A stretch of 64,000 nucleotides of DNA, taken from contig NZ_CP155567.1 in assembly GCF_039696035.1 (NCBI RefSeq), positions 4,273,001-4,337,000 of the forward strand, given 5' to 3'. A program made the position numbers and the translations under genes. The notes beneath the pieces were generated by a model. It ran no database searches, had not been told where the DNA came from, and saw nothing but the letters and a program-made list of their open reading frames with translations. The DNA is from Microbulbifer sp. SAOS-129_SWC. Lineage in GTDB: Bacteria; Pseudomonadota; Gammaproteobacteria; Pseudomonadales; Cellvibrionaceae. This document shows positions 15,839 through 25,930 of the stretch, piece by piece (position 1 is the first letter of the stretch; every line of letters starts with the position of its first letter).

Positions 15839-18800
15839 TCAATCCTCTCCATCATCATTTGAGCCCGAATAAAATATTCCGACTCGCTCCCATTCACAGG
15901 GGTTTCAATCAACTTGTGCCTATTTACTCTTTGCATATAAACGGCTCCCCCTCTTGCAAACTTCCTCGCTACGCTCAAGTCTGTGGTCACTGAAAACATA
16001 CTTCTCGGAGGATTTGGAAATTCCGTTCCCGCGCTAGTTTGAACACGAGCTAAATTTTCCTCTCCCCCATACATAGCTACAAGCTCAGCGTGACGCCTCA
16101 CAGCAACAACCCCGGCTTTTGCGGCAGTTTCCATTCTCATACGAGCGGTAACTTCTTCACCAGACCAAAATTTATCTCCGATCTTTTCCTGATAATAATT
16201 TCGAGCTGCATCACTCATTATCAGACCAGTTTCTTTTTGAACTTCTATTTCAGACCGTAAATCCGTACCTCGATAGACAGTAATGTAATCGTCTGGATTA
16301 TCGTAGCTACTCGATGTTAATAACGTGCTCATGCCAAACAGGCTTGTCAGGAAGCGGGCACCAACACCAAGCAGGCTTCCGGCAGCCCCCCAAGGTAATA
16401 CTCCCGTTGACGCTGCATTAACACTCTGCCCACTAGCATCTTTTACCTGCTGCACATTCTCTCGCGCACCAAGAGACAATTTTTCCGAGGCAGCCCCAGG
16501 TATTTTTGCTTTAGATAGCGCATTATTTATTGCTTGATTATTAAACCCATTACCTTGTGCCGACACAGCATGATTCTTTCTAGCCATATCGGTTACGCTT
16601 CCACCCCAATTCGCCGTTGGCAAATTACCGCAGATACTTGCCAGCCTCGATGCGGCACAATATCCACTCGGGTCAGTACCCGCCAATGGGTTGTTCATAA
16701 TGTAGGAATAAGGGTTCAGTGACTGACTATTCCCCGGCGCCTGAACAACCGGATCAACCGACAAGAACCGCCCAAGATTGTAATCATAAGCCCGCCCATT
16801 CATATGAATCAACTCGACATCATCCAGATGCTCGTGATCCGTAAAGCCCCGGGTGGTGAAGCTGCTCTCCAGCGTTGGCACCGCCTTGTCGAGGATATTC
16901 CCCTGGCGTGGCTTGCCGAACGGGTCGAAACTGTGGGTTTCCTTCAGGTTGCCCGACTCATCACCAATGGCTACCGTCGACCCCAGGCGGTCGCGGTGGG
17001 TAAAGCCGACGGCGTAACTGGTGCCGCTGGCGCCCGAGGTGTTGGTGACCACGGCAATATCGTCGATATAGTGTCGGTACCTGGTGCCCCCGCCGCCGCT
17101 GATACGCTCGAACAACTTGTCGATATAGACCGTTGTCTTGCCCGAGGTCTGGTTGATCTGCCTGTAACGCTTCTGGTCGGCGCCGTAGGAGAAGTACAGG
17201 TCGGTGCCATTGCGGCTGATATGCAGTGGTTTGTTAAAGGCGTTGTACCAGATGTTCTGGTTGCTGCCCGGTGAACAGCTTCCGCCCGCGGCCTCGCCAA
17301 TGCGGTTGCCGTTGGCATCATAGCAATAGCCAACGCTACCACCGCCGATCAGGGCGACACTCTTGACCGCACTGGGCCCGCCGGTACTACCGCCCGAGTA
17401 GTCGTAGCTGGTGGCGAAGTCGTCTTTTTTCAGCAGGTTGCCGATGGCATCGTAGTCGTAGTCGATTGCGGGGCCATTGGTTCTGCTGCTGTAGTCGAGA
17501 CGATTCAAGGCGTCGTAAGTGTAGGTCTCCGTGTTCATGGACGGACTGGCACTCGGCACCTGCACCGTCTTGTGCCACAGGTTGCCGAAGTTGTCGTAAT
17601 CGTATGCCAGGGCTTGATGGTTCTCGATCAGGTTGTCGAAAGTGGACCCGGACATCTGCCCAGTCTGGTCATAGAAATCGCGCCCGATCGTATAGTTGCC
17701 GGCGGCAACATTGGCGAACTCCCACTCGCCCCACGCATCCATCTGGGTGATTTCCCGGTAGGTGTAGTCACTGCCCGCGTTACTGGTGCGGTAGCGGTAC
17801 CCTGCGCTGTTGTAGCTGTATTGCAGCGTCAACCCATCCGGATAGGTCATTCCCTTCAGGCGACCGAGGTTGTGGTCGTATTGGTTCAGGGTTACAAAAT
17901 CTTCACCAGCAATGGTGGTCGTTACCTGATCCGGGCGACTCAGGGCGTCGTAGTGGTAACTGCGGCTGTAGTCGCCATCACCGGTCATGGCCTTATCGGG
18001 CAGGCCGATACCATTGGCGGCGGCGTCATAAGTCCACGAGGCATCGATTGTGCCGTCCACCAACCGCTGATCGATCCGGCCGAGCTGGTCGTAGTGATAC
18101 TCGACCACCTGCAGCTTGGCATCGGTCTCGGACTCCACCTCGCCGAAGCCGGTATAGGTAAAGGACTTGAGGCCCATGTTCGGGTCGTCCACCGACTTCT
18201 TCTGCCCCAGGGCGTTATATTCGGCAATGATGCGGTTGCCGAGGGCATCCTGCAGCACTATCGGGTTGCCGGCGCCGTCGTAGGCATAGTCGGTGCTGCC
18301 CTGTAACGCATCCACCGTCTGCGTCAACTGCTGCAGGCCATTGTAGGTACGGTACATCAGCCGGCCATTCACGTTGACCTGTGTGGTAAAGCCCAGGTTC
18401 TGCTCGTGGGTGTAATGGATATCCAGCAGCTGACCGTTGGTCTGATCCACCGTCTTGTGCAGCGCGCGGCCCAGGGTGTCATATGCCAGGTAACGGGTGC
18501 CATAGCTGTTGGCAGCGCTGGTGTAGTGGGGCACGGATTGGAAGGTGACCTGGCCGAGCGCATTGAACTGCTTCTCGGTAACCACCCAGTCGGCACCGTC
18601 GAATGCCTGCACCTCGTTGCGGATCACCCGGCCCAGGCTGTCGTGGTAGCTGATCTGGGTGGGCTTACCGGCCTGCTGCTTGATGGTCTTGTACACGGCA
18701 CTCGGCGCGCTGCTGCAGGGGCTACACCACTGCAGCGCGGTATGCGCATCCGGCGCCGTCTTGAGGCCGAGGGCACTCGGTGCCGTGACGGTGATGGCAC

Positions 18801-21800
18801 GGCCAAAGGCATCGTAGCCAAAGCTGGTGGTCAGCCCATTGGCATCGGTTACCGAGTCAGGCTTGCCAAATGCCGCGTTGGTTACGGTAGTCACCGCATG
18901 CCCCAGGGCATTTTTTACGGTTTTCGGGAAATACCCATCAGTACTGAATGCCGTTGTCTGCACAAAGCGCGACGCGGTCTCCCCCTGGGCGGTCGTGGTC
19001 ACTTTCGTGGGCAGGCCATCGCTATTGTAAATCGTGTCAACCTGGCTCCATTTGCCATCGGAGGGTGTCGTTTTCACCTGTGAGGGTTTACGCGCGTCAT
19101 CATCCCAAAGCAGGTAATCCACCACCAGGGACTCGTCGTTATCAGTACCGGAAGCTATCGCCACACCATTGCGGTTCTGAATGGCGTGCTTGGTGACCGT
19201 CTGTTGCAGCGGCTTATTGAGCCACCAGTTGGACTGGTCCGCAGTCACGTACTGGGTGTCCGTGGTACTGGAGACGATATGTGAGCTGTTCGCCTCTTCG
19301 TAGCGGCTCTCCGCCGACAGCAGGTTGCCCCACTGGTCAAAGCTGCTGGTCTGGCTTTGTGTATACAACTCCGTGCGAGAGTTGCCGGACTTCCCGAGCG
19401 TCCGGTGGACGGTACTCTGCTCCTGGGGGCCGACAAAGTAGGGATCGTTTGCGGACACACTCCAGTTATCGGCGAGCGTACTTACCGTTACCGGCGAGGC
19501 CTGGCCACCCTTGGGCCAGAACTGCCACACAAAGCTGCTCTCCTCGAAAGGATCAACGCTGTCGCTATCGGAGACCCGGTCACCCAGCTCCCACTTGCGC
19601 TGCTTGTACAGCTTGCCGGCCAGCGGGAATATCTGGTGGAAGTCGGACTGGGTCTCGATATTGGCTGCCTGGTCCTCCTCGATAATGGTATGGAACCCCT
19701 GGAAGCCGCGACCCTTGTGGTTGTATACCGCCCCCTTGTAGCGATACTCGGTCGCATTCAGGCCGCCGATACCGTTGGATTCGCTGTGTTCCGCTACAAC
19801 GTACATACTGGAGGTAAACTCGAAATGGTCAAGTCGAGTAGCCTGATCCAGGTTGTCCAGGTAACCGCCGCGTTCATAGAACGGCCTGTCGTCGATTACC
19901 CCGTCACCGTCGCTGTCGCGGGAAGATAACGGACGGTAACGCCACTCATCGCGCACTCCAAAGCCATCCTCTGCGGCCACCAGCATATCGGTCGGCTCAT
20001 AGCGCTCGCTGCCGGTCGCCGAGCCGCGATTGCGGTTGATGTAAGCACCGTAGGCCTTGCCCGACATTACACCGCTGTCGCTGGAAATCGAGCACCACTC
20101 ATTGCGACAACCGTAAGTGAATACCAGGTCCTGCAATCCGTTACCAAAACCGTCGAAAGCCGCAGACTGGGTGGCTGAGCCGACTATCTCGGTAGGAACA
20201 AGTTCGGCTTTAAAGGTGCCATCGCTGTTCTCAACAAACTTAAGCGCATTGTACTGGTAGACACTGTCGTCCAAGTTATCGACATCTATGGCGTGCCACT
20301 GGCGCCCTGCATCCGAGGAGTAGTCCAGAAGCTTGTCATACAAGTCATCGCCGCAGACAGTAATTTGCTGCAGTGTCGATGTACCTTCAAAGCTACTCAA
20401 CTTCTGGCAAGAGGTAACCAGCCTGGTACCGGGCATCAATATCTCATTGCGCCCATCGGCATCTATATCAAACTGCCGAAAACCTCCCGAATACCTGGCA
20501 TACACGGCGATCCGCCACTCAGCGGAAGCGCTGTGATAGTACGGGAACTTCTTGGTTTCAATAAGGCCGGCACTGTCTTGAATGGTACTCCAGTCGGAGA
20601 ATACGCCGCCCCCCTGATTCAGGCTGAGCAGCAAACCGCCGCCATGCTCCCAGGTGATCCAGTCGAGCAGACCATCACCATTAACATCCAGGAAATAGTG
20701 GAAATAATAGACCCCTGTTGTCATATCCGGCTGGGCATGCGCACTCATAGTAACCGGACTGAATGTCACCGTACTGGGGGAAGCACTCTCGGCCAGGAAC
20801 ATACGCACCGGCATGGGCTGGCGCGACAGGTTGCTGCCATTGTTAATTGGGAGATCGTTATTGAACTCTACAAAGTCCGGCACCCCATTGCCGTCCATAT
20901 CGCCAACAAACTGTACGGAGGTAGTGCGGTGCACTCCATCGGAAGAGTCATAGCTATATATCTTCTTGCCGTTATCAACGAATGGTGCTGAGTCATCTCC
21001 GGTATGCAAGTAGAGATATATGTCGCCAGAGCAGCAGTTACCTCTCTCTATCACAATATCCGGCCGGCCATCGCGGTTAAAATCGGAGATATAAGATACA
21101 AACTCTCCGCCCCCACTACCGGCCATTGGTATCCCGGTGGAAATCCAGTTGTTCGACGAATAGGCGATCTCCAGGATTCCATTCTGGGATCTCCAGCTGT
21201 CCGTTTTTCCGTCCTGGTTAAAATCTCCGGAAGCACAATTACGGCTCTGGGTTATAAAGCTATATTGACAGGTATGCAGGTCATCTGATTTTGTGCTGAC
21301 AAACCGTCCTTCAGCATCCTGCTGCCAGGTCGGCCAGTCCACCACGCCATTGCCATCGGCATCGCCTTTCGGACTGACATCAGCTATCTCGCGAGCACCT
21401 TGAAGCTGCTCAACGAAATTTCCCGAAGAATCCACATAGCCTACTTTCTCCAGCGCAAAGCTCTCAGCGGCGTCTTCCCAGGTAAAGTTCGTCGCAGTAT
21501 GGCATTTTGTGCTGGAACCCTCGTAACCGCACTCCTGGAGGCTGCTCAGCAGGCTCCGCTGCGAGGCATCACTCACCTTATACCCTGTACGATACTCCAG
21601 GACCTTGGCCGAACCCACATAGGTAAAAATTTTGTCCAAACGCTTCGTCTGCCGGGTCAAACCTCCCGCCAGGTAACGGGAGGAAACATCTGGCCTTGGC
21701 TCATAAACAAAATTGATCCGTCTATTACCCTGCGTTGATCCATTTCCGGTGTAATAGATGTTGTCAAGGAGATACTCTCCACTGCCATTATTTCCATATT

Positions 21801-24800
21801 TGTACACTATGGAATTGGCAGATACGGTCCGATCCTCTTCGCGGCTAATAGCCCAGCTCAAGGGTGCCGGTGCGCCTGCCGGAGTATGTCGGCTATCCGC
21901 GCTATTGCCGTAATAGCGAATTCGACCATTCTTCAATTCTGCAACAAAGTAGGTTCCAGAGGAGTTGATCCCTCCGGACTGAGTGATCCGGGTAAAGTCA
22001 TCCAGCTCTTTCCGATACACCGCCCCGGAACTTCCATATGTACCGCTGATTAGTAGCAGACGCTGACCATCCAGGCACAGCCGATCATCACTGGAACTGT
22101 ATTGGACTGGCTTGATAACGCCGTCATGCACCAGTGTTTCGCCACAGCGACTGATCGCGGACGTCGCGGAGATTGACCAGCCCATACCGAGGACACCATT
22201 GCCGCCCTGACTGGAGTAGGACAGGTTCACGCTGGGCTGCACCTTATTTCTACCCGGCGGAATATGAATTTGAACTCTATAACTCGCTTGGCCACCGCTG
22301 ACGCTACCAGCCGCGGACAGCGCTCCAACGGTCCTAGCGTGCGCTGCAGACGCACCCATGGTATTCAGGGCATTCTCGACCGAGACATAATCCGTATTTG
22401 CCCAGCCTGGAGCAGGCACCACCGCCACAGCTGCAGAAGCGGGGCTGTAATCGCTACATGACCACGCGTACTTGTTACAGGCTCGCACCGAGAACTGCCA
22501 ATCCGATTGTGTCAGCCCCCTGACGATGGCCTCGTTATACTGAATAGCACCAAGGCCGCTATCGGACCAAGTGCCATCCACTTCGCGCTGCTGTAACTCG
22601 TAATAGATATCAGCTCCAGGAGCGACATCCCACGTCACATATACGGAACCACTGCTGGTATCCGCATGAGACGGCGCCCCGGGATCTGTGGGCCTGTGCG
22701 CAACAATTAATGACCTGGAATTACTGGGGGCGGAGCAGCCCGCGGGGTTACAGGCCACAACAACATAGCTGTAGCTGCCATCGGCCAGTTCAGCGGGTTG
22801 ATAACTGTGAGGCGTATTTGGAGCTTTTTTATTCCCGGAGTTGCTTGTCAGCGTATACGTCGGTGAGGTTGAACCGTTTTCATAAATCTCATACTTATCT
22901 GCAAACTCACCGGTCAAATCCTGCCAACTAATATTTACCAAACCATCAGTGCTGTTTGAAATAGCATTGATTACTGGCTGTGATGGCGGGTTTATTTTCC
23001 AAATTTCAGCACCTGCTGTGGCACTCCAGTTACTGCTGCAGCCCTCGGCATTACAGTTTTTACTACGGAACTCATAATTTCCGTCTGCCAGATCAGAAAC
23101 GGTAAAACTCGTACTGGAGGAGATCTGGCTTTGCGTAGGCCAACTTCCACCTGCGGTACGCATCTGCCATTGAACCTGATCGATAGGCCCGGTACTTGTC
23201 GATGTAATTCCCAACATCCCACTATAAGAGGTATTGGTCGAGCTACCAGTATCAATACTCAAATTGGGAACGCTGGGCTCAATAAGCACATCAGCACTTA
23301 CCGGCCCCCGGCTTCCCAAGGAATTCTGTATGCAGGAACCTCCTGCCCCCTCATTAATGCACTGCCATCCCACAAGGGTATAGCTGTAACTGCCACTTAC
23401 TGAGAGCGTATCGGTATATGTACGACCCTGACCAGAATAGCTCCATCCGGAGTCATAGATGGTAACTCCACCTCTTTTCAGTGTTACTTTATCGACAGCC
23501 CAATCTTTCCAAACCAACTGAACTTCACCGCGATCCACATTCTGCACGAAGAAATCCGGCAACGTGATGACCACAGTTTTCAGGCCGGTCCAGCCGCTGC
23601 AGGAAGTAACACCACTGTAGATACTGCAAGACTGGACACGATATGAATAGTTGCCATCGGTGCTTTTGGTGAAGGTCCTGCTGATGCCACTTTGGGTCCA
23701 GCTTCCCGATGATGCACCACTCTCTTCCAGGTTGTAACTCTCTGCTCCGGAAGTCGAATTCCAGCTCACAGTGTAGATTCCGTTAGAGGAGCTGCTGGGC
23801 ACCGTAAGCCCAGCAGGAACCGCGGGCGCACGAGACACAATGACATTACCGGATGTCTTATAGTTTCCGGTGACGCTATTTTCTATCGCTGCCACGCGGT
23901 ATACGTATGTACCCGTCCCCCTGCCGGACAAAGTGGTACTGGTTCCAGTGCCGCTGTAGACATTCGACCAGCTACCACCGTCTTTCTGCTCCTGTAGTTG
24001 ATAGCTCGCCGCACCAGCCACACTCGCCCAGGAAATTGCGACACTACCGTTGGTACTGGATGCCGGAACGGTAATCGAAGAAGGAGTGCGGACTACGGTT
24101 ATACTCTTTGTTGCCGAATAGTAGCTACAGCCACTGAAACAGGCGCGAACTCTATAGTCGTAAACGCCTGTTGCCCTCGCAGATAACGAAGCTGATGCAG
24201 AAGAGTTGCTATACACAGTGGACCAGCCGCCACCGTCCTTATTCTCCTGCAATTCATATCTACTCGGCGCCCCAGAAGCGGCACCCCAGCTTACGGTATA
24301 CGATCCCGTTTTATTATTTGCCGAAAGGGAAATGGCACCCGTCTTGGGAATATCCACTTCAACTGTAGCTTGTCCCTTGAGAGCCATGAGACCAGGTTCT
24401 GTGCATTTCCCCTGCATATCGTATTGCCGACATTCTGTGCCAGACAAAAGTTTATAATCCCAGGTTCCGGAATCAGCACTGCTAACCGGAAAAGTACCAC
24501 CAGAGGCGCTTACAGCAGGATCTCCCGCAAGAACATCATTATGATAGATCTTTAACTTGGCATCCGGGCCTGATGTAGCAAGGTAGCTAATCGTATAAGA
24601 GCCAGTTGTACTGCTGCCTGGGCCGGAAATTTTCGGGATGGTTACTGAGACGGTACTCTTGGCTGTCCAGCTTCCGCAGGAAATGACACCGCTATAGACA
24701 TTACAGGCCCGCACCCTGTATGAATAATCTCCATCTGAACTCTTGGTGAAGCTTTTGCTAGTTCCGGTTGGGGACCAGTTCCCTGTTGCCGCACCACTTT

Positions 24801-25911
24801 GCTCCAGTCTATAGCTGTCTACCCCACTAACAGCATCCCAACTTACAGAATAAGATCCTGAAGAGGCTGCAGGCACGGAAAGACCAGTAGGCACGCCAGG
24901 TGCCCGGGAAACTATTACGTTGCCAGAAGTTTTATAGGAACTGGTAACGCCACCCACAGTGACAGAAATACGATATTTATAGGCGCCCGTTGCGCGCCCC
25001 GTTAGCGTTTTACTCGTTGACGACCCAGAATATACATTTGACCAAGAACCGCCGTCCTTCTGCTCTTGTAGTTTGTAGCTGGTAGCACTCGATACACTCG
25101 CCCAGGAAACAGCTACACTACCACTCGTACTTGAGGCCGGTACAGAAATCGATGTGGGGGGAAGCACCACAGCAATAGTACTTTTTGCTGTATAGGCGCT
25201 ACAGGACTTTACACTGCTGTAGACATTGCAAGCACGCACCCTATATGAGTAACTGCCATTCGCAGTCTTGGAAAAACTCTTACTGGTACCTGTAACAGTC
25301 CAACTACCGTTGGCGGCATTACTTTGCTCCAAGGTGTATTCACTGGCATTGGTTACTGAACTCCAGCTTACGCTATAAGAACCATTACCAGAGCTAGCGG
25401 GTACAGTGATAGACGAAGGAACGGCCGGAGCTCGAGAAACAATTACTGTTGCAGAGGTTTTGTAATTACCAGTGTATCCATTTTCGACTGCCGCCACTCG
25501 ATACACATAGCTTCCGGTGCCGCGTCCCGTCAGCGTTTTGCCTGTTCCGGTGCCGCTATATACATTTGCCCAGGATCCGCTATTTTTTCGTTCCTGCAGC
25601 TTATAACTAGCCGCACCGGATACAGATGACCAACTGACAGACACACTGCCATTCTTACTGCTTCCGGGAACACTAATGGAACCGGGCGTGCGGATAACTG
25701 TAATGGATTTTATTGCAGTGTAATTGTAACAACTGATCTTTGAAGAATAATCGCTATCATTACACGCCCTGACACGATATTCGTATATGCCAGTAGCCTT
25801 TCCACTGACACTTTTACTTCTTGCGCCACCGTTATGTATTCTGGACCAACTACCGCCATCTTTGCGTTGTTGTAATTCGTATCGGTCTACAGGCCCGGTC
25901 GCAGCCCCCAA
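15835..25911 (-). CDS. Giant RHS polymorphic toxin: FN3-like repeats, SpvB, FG-GAP, YD repeats, predicted ART tip
   Basis: A 3358-residue body of a secreted toxin. Order of parts: FN3-like modules (residues 1 to about 1150) with recurring GSYSVSW and YRVRACN strands; an SpvB/TcdB-type domain near 1190-1400 (VQPSVNLSYSSQGGNGVLG); FG-GAP/VCBS-like calcium motifs such as DFNRDGRPDIV (about 1500-1830); YD repeats from about 2350; RHS core near 3050 (GRFLSVDPV); and a variable tip from about 3160. The tip shows VYRGT near 3208, FSVTTDLSVARKFA near 3307 and ESEYF near 3347, an R-S-E pattern of ADP-ribosyltransferases. The apparent start at 25911 is not natural. The frame continues, after one missing base in a G tract, into the signal-peptide frame at 25887-26474. 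The overlapping immunity gene follows. Likely role: inter-bacterial or anti-host toxin. Confidence 0.87.
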   Translation of the reverse strand: MGAATGPVDRYELQQRKDGGSWSRIHNGGARSKSVSGKATGIYEYRVRACNDSDYSSKISCYNYTAIKSITVIRTPGSISVPGSSKNGSVSVSWSSVSGAASYKLQERKNSGSWANVYSGTGTGKTLTGRGTGSYVYRVAAVENGYTGNYKTSATVIVSRAPAVPSSITVPASSGNGSYSVSWSSVTNASEYTLEQSNAANGSWTVTGTSKSFSKTANGSYSYRVRACNVYSSVKSCSAYTAKSTIAVVLPPTSISVPASSTSGSVAVSWASVSSATSYKLQEQKDGGSWSNVYSGSSTSKTLTGRATGAYKYRISVTVGGVTSSYKTSGNVIVSRAPGVPTGLSVPAASSGSYSVSWDAVSGVDSYRLEQSGAATGNWSPTGTSKSFTKSSDGDYSYRVRACNVYSGVISCGSWTAKSTVSVTIPKISGPGSSTTGSYTISYLATSGPDAKLKIYHNDVLAGDPAVSASGGTFPVSSADSGTWDYKLLSGTECRQYDMQGKCTEPGLMALKGQATVEVDIPKTGAISLSANNKTGSYTVSWGAASGAPSRYELQENKDGGGWSTVYSNSSASASLSARATGVYDYRVRACFSGCSYYSATKSITVVRTPSSITVPASSTNGSVAISWASVAGAASYQLQEQKDGGSWSNVYSGTGTSTTLSGRGTGTYVYRVAAIENSVTGNYKTSGNVIVSRAPAVPAGLTVPSSSSNGIYTVSWNSTSGAESYNLEESGASSGSWTQSGISRTFTKSTDGNYSYRVQSCSIYSGVTSCSGWTGLKTVVITLPDFFVQNVDRGEVQLVWKDWAVDKVTLKRGGVTIYDSGWSYSGQGRTYTDTLSVSGSYSYTLVGWQCINEGAGGSCIQNSLGSRGPVSADVLIEPSVPNLSIDTGSSTNTSYSGMLGITSTSTGPIDQVQWQMRTAGGSWPTQSQISSSTSFTVSDLADGNYEFRSKNCNAEGCSSNWSATAGAEIWKINPPSQPVINAISNSTDGLVNISWQDLTGEFADKYEIYENGSTSPTYTLTSNSGNKKAPNTPHSYQPAELADGSYSYVVVACNPAGCSAPSNSRSLIVAHRPTDPGAPSHADTSSGSVYVTWDVAPGADIYYELQQREVDGTWSDSGLGAIQYNEAIVRGLTQSDWQFSVRACNKYAWSCSDYSPASAAVAVVPAPGWANTDYVSVENALNTMGASAAHARTVGALSAAGSVSGGQASYRVQIHIPPGRNKVQPSVNLSYSSQGGNGVLGMGWSISATSAISRCGETLVHDGVIKPVQYSSSDDRLCLDGQRLLLISGTYGSSGAVYRKELDDFTRITQSGGINSSGTYFVAELKNGRIRYYGNSADSRHTPAGAPAPLSWAISREEDRTVSANSIVYKYGNNGSGEYLLDNIYYTGNGSTQGNRRINFVYEPRPDVSSRYLAGGLTRQTKRLDKIFTYVGSAKVLEYRTGYKVSDASQRSLLSSLQECGYEGSSTKCHTATNFTWEDAAESFALEKVGYVDSSGNFVEQLQGAREIADVSPKGDADGNGVVDWPTWQQDAEGRFVSTKSDDLHTCQYSFITQSRNCASGDFNQDGKTDSWRSQNGILEIAYSSNNWISTGIPMAGSGGGEFVSYISDFNRDGRPDIVIERGNCCSGDIYLYLHTGDDSAPFVDNGKKIYSYDSSDGVHRTTSVQFVGDMDGNGVPDFVEFNNDLPINNGSNLSRQPMPVRMFLAESASPSTVTFSPVTMSAHAQPDMTTGVYYFHYFLDVNGDGLLDWITWEHGGGLLLSLNQGGGVFSDWSTIQDSAGLIETKKFPYYHSASAEWRIAVYARYSGGFRQFDIDADGRNEILMPGTRLVTSCQKLSSFEGTSTLQQITVCGDDLYDKLLDYSSDAGRQWHAIDVDNLDDSVYQYNALKFVENSDGTFKAELVPTEIVGSATQSAAFDGFGNGLQDLVFTYGCRNEWCSISSDSGVMSGKAYGAYINRNRGSATGSERYEPTDMLVAAEDGFGVRDEWRYRPLSSRDSDGDGVIDDRPFYERGGYLDNLDQATRLDHFEFTSSMYVVAEHSESNGIGGLNATEYRYKGAVYNHKGRGFQGFHTIIEEDQAANIETQSDFHQIFPLAGKLYKQRKWELGDRVSDSDSVDPFEESSFVWQFWPKGGQASPVTVSTLADNWSVSANDPYFVGPQEQSTVHRTLGKSGNSRTELYTQSQTSSFDQWGNLLSAESRYEEANSSHIVSSTTDTQYVTADQSNWWLNKPLQQTVTKHAIQNRNGVAIASGTDNDESLVVDYLLWDDDARKPSQVKTTPSDGKWSQVDTIYNSDGLPTKVTTTAQGETASRFVQTTAFSTDGYFPKTVKNALGHAVTTVTNAAFGKPDSVTDANGLTTSFGYDAFGRAITVTAPSALGLKTAPDAHTALQWCSPCSSAPSAVYKTIKQQAGKPTQISYHDSLGRVIRNEVQAFDGADWVVTEKQFNALGQVTFQSVPHYTSAANSYGTRYLAYDTLGRALHKTVDQTNGQLLDIHYTHEQNLGFTTQVNVNGRLMYRTYNGLQQLTQTVDALQGSTDYAYDGAGNPIVLQDALGNRIIAEYNALGQKKSVDDPNMGLKSFTYTGFGEVESETDAKLQVVEYHYDQLGRIDQRLVDGTIDASWTYDAAANGIGLPDKAMTGDGDYSRSYHYDALSRPDQVTTTIAGEDFVTLNQYDHNLGRLKGMTYPDGLTLQYSYNSAGYRYRTSNAGSDYTYREITQMDAWGEWEFANVAAGNYTIGRDFYDQTGQMSGSTFDNLIENHQALAYDYDNFGNLWHKTVQVPSASPSMNTETYTYDALNRLDYSSRTNGPAIDYDYDAIGNLLKKDDFATSYDYSGGSTGGPSAVKSVALIGGGSVGYCYDANGNRIGEAAGGSCSPGSNQNIWYNAFNKPLHISRNGTDLYFSYGADQKRYRQINQTSGKTTVYIDKLFERISGGGGTRYRHYIDDIAVVTNTSGASGTSYAVGFTHRDRLGSTVAIGDESGNLKETHSFDPFGKPRQGNILDKAVPTLESSFTTRGFTDHEHLDDVELIHMNGRAYDYNLGRFLSVDPVVQAPGNSQSLNPYSYIMNNPLAGTDPSGYCAASRLASICGNLPTANWGGSVTDMARKNHAVSAQGNGFNNQAINNALSKAKIPGAASEKLSLGARENVQQVKDASGQSVNAASTGVLPWGAAGSLLGVGARFLTSLFGMSTLLTSSSYDNPDDYITVYRGTDLRSEIEVQKETGLIMSDAARNYYQEKIGDKFWSGEEVTARMRMETAAKAGVVAVRRHAELVAMYGGEENLARVQTSAGTEFPNPPRSMFSVTTDLSVARKFARGGAVYMQRVNRHKLIETPVNGSESEYFIRAQMMMERIE
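16422..17542. repeat. RHS-core duplication, right copy (inside large RHS gene)
   Basis: Near-identical partner of 12854-13980. It encodes the last YD repeats, the RHS core and the linker up to the point where the toxin tips diverge. Confidence 0.9.
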
Positions 25912-25930
25912 CTTATGGTATAGGAACCGT
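22450..25930. repeat. Tandem FN3-like coding repeats
   Basis: About a dozen imperfect modules of 90-100 codons inside the RHS gene. Each has a TV-P-SS-GSYSVSW start, a YELQE-KDGGSW segment and a YRVRAC end. Several neighbours are close enough in DNA to recombine and change module number. The repeats are coding and lack CRISPR-like spacers. Confidence 0.8.

Noticed and set aside
25887..25911. Natural start of the large RHS protein at 25911
   Set aside because: The frame opens in the middle of an FN3-like module; the homologous modules and the adjacent signal-peptide frame show a one-base frameshift instead.
22450..25930. CRISPR-like array from regular DNA repeats
   Set aside because: Repeat units are about 290 bases, coding and in frame (FN3-like modules), with no spacers.
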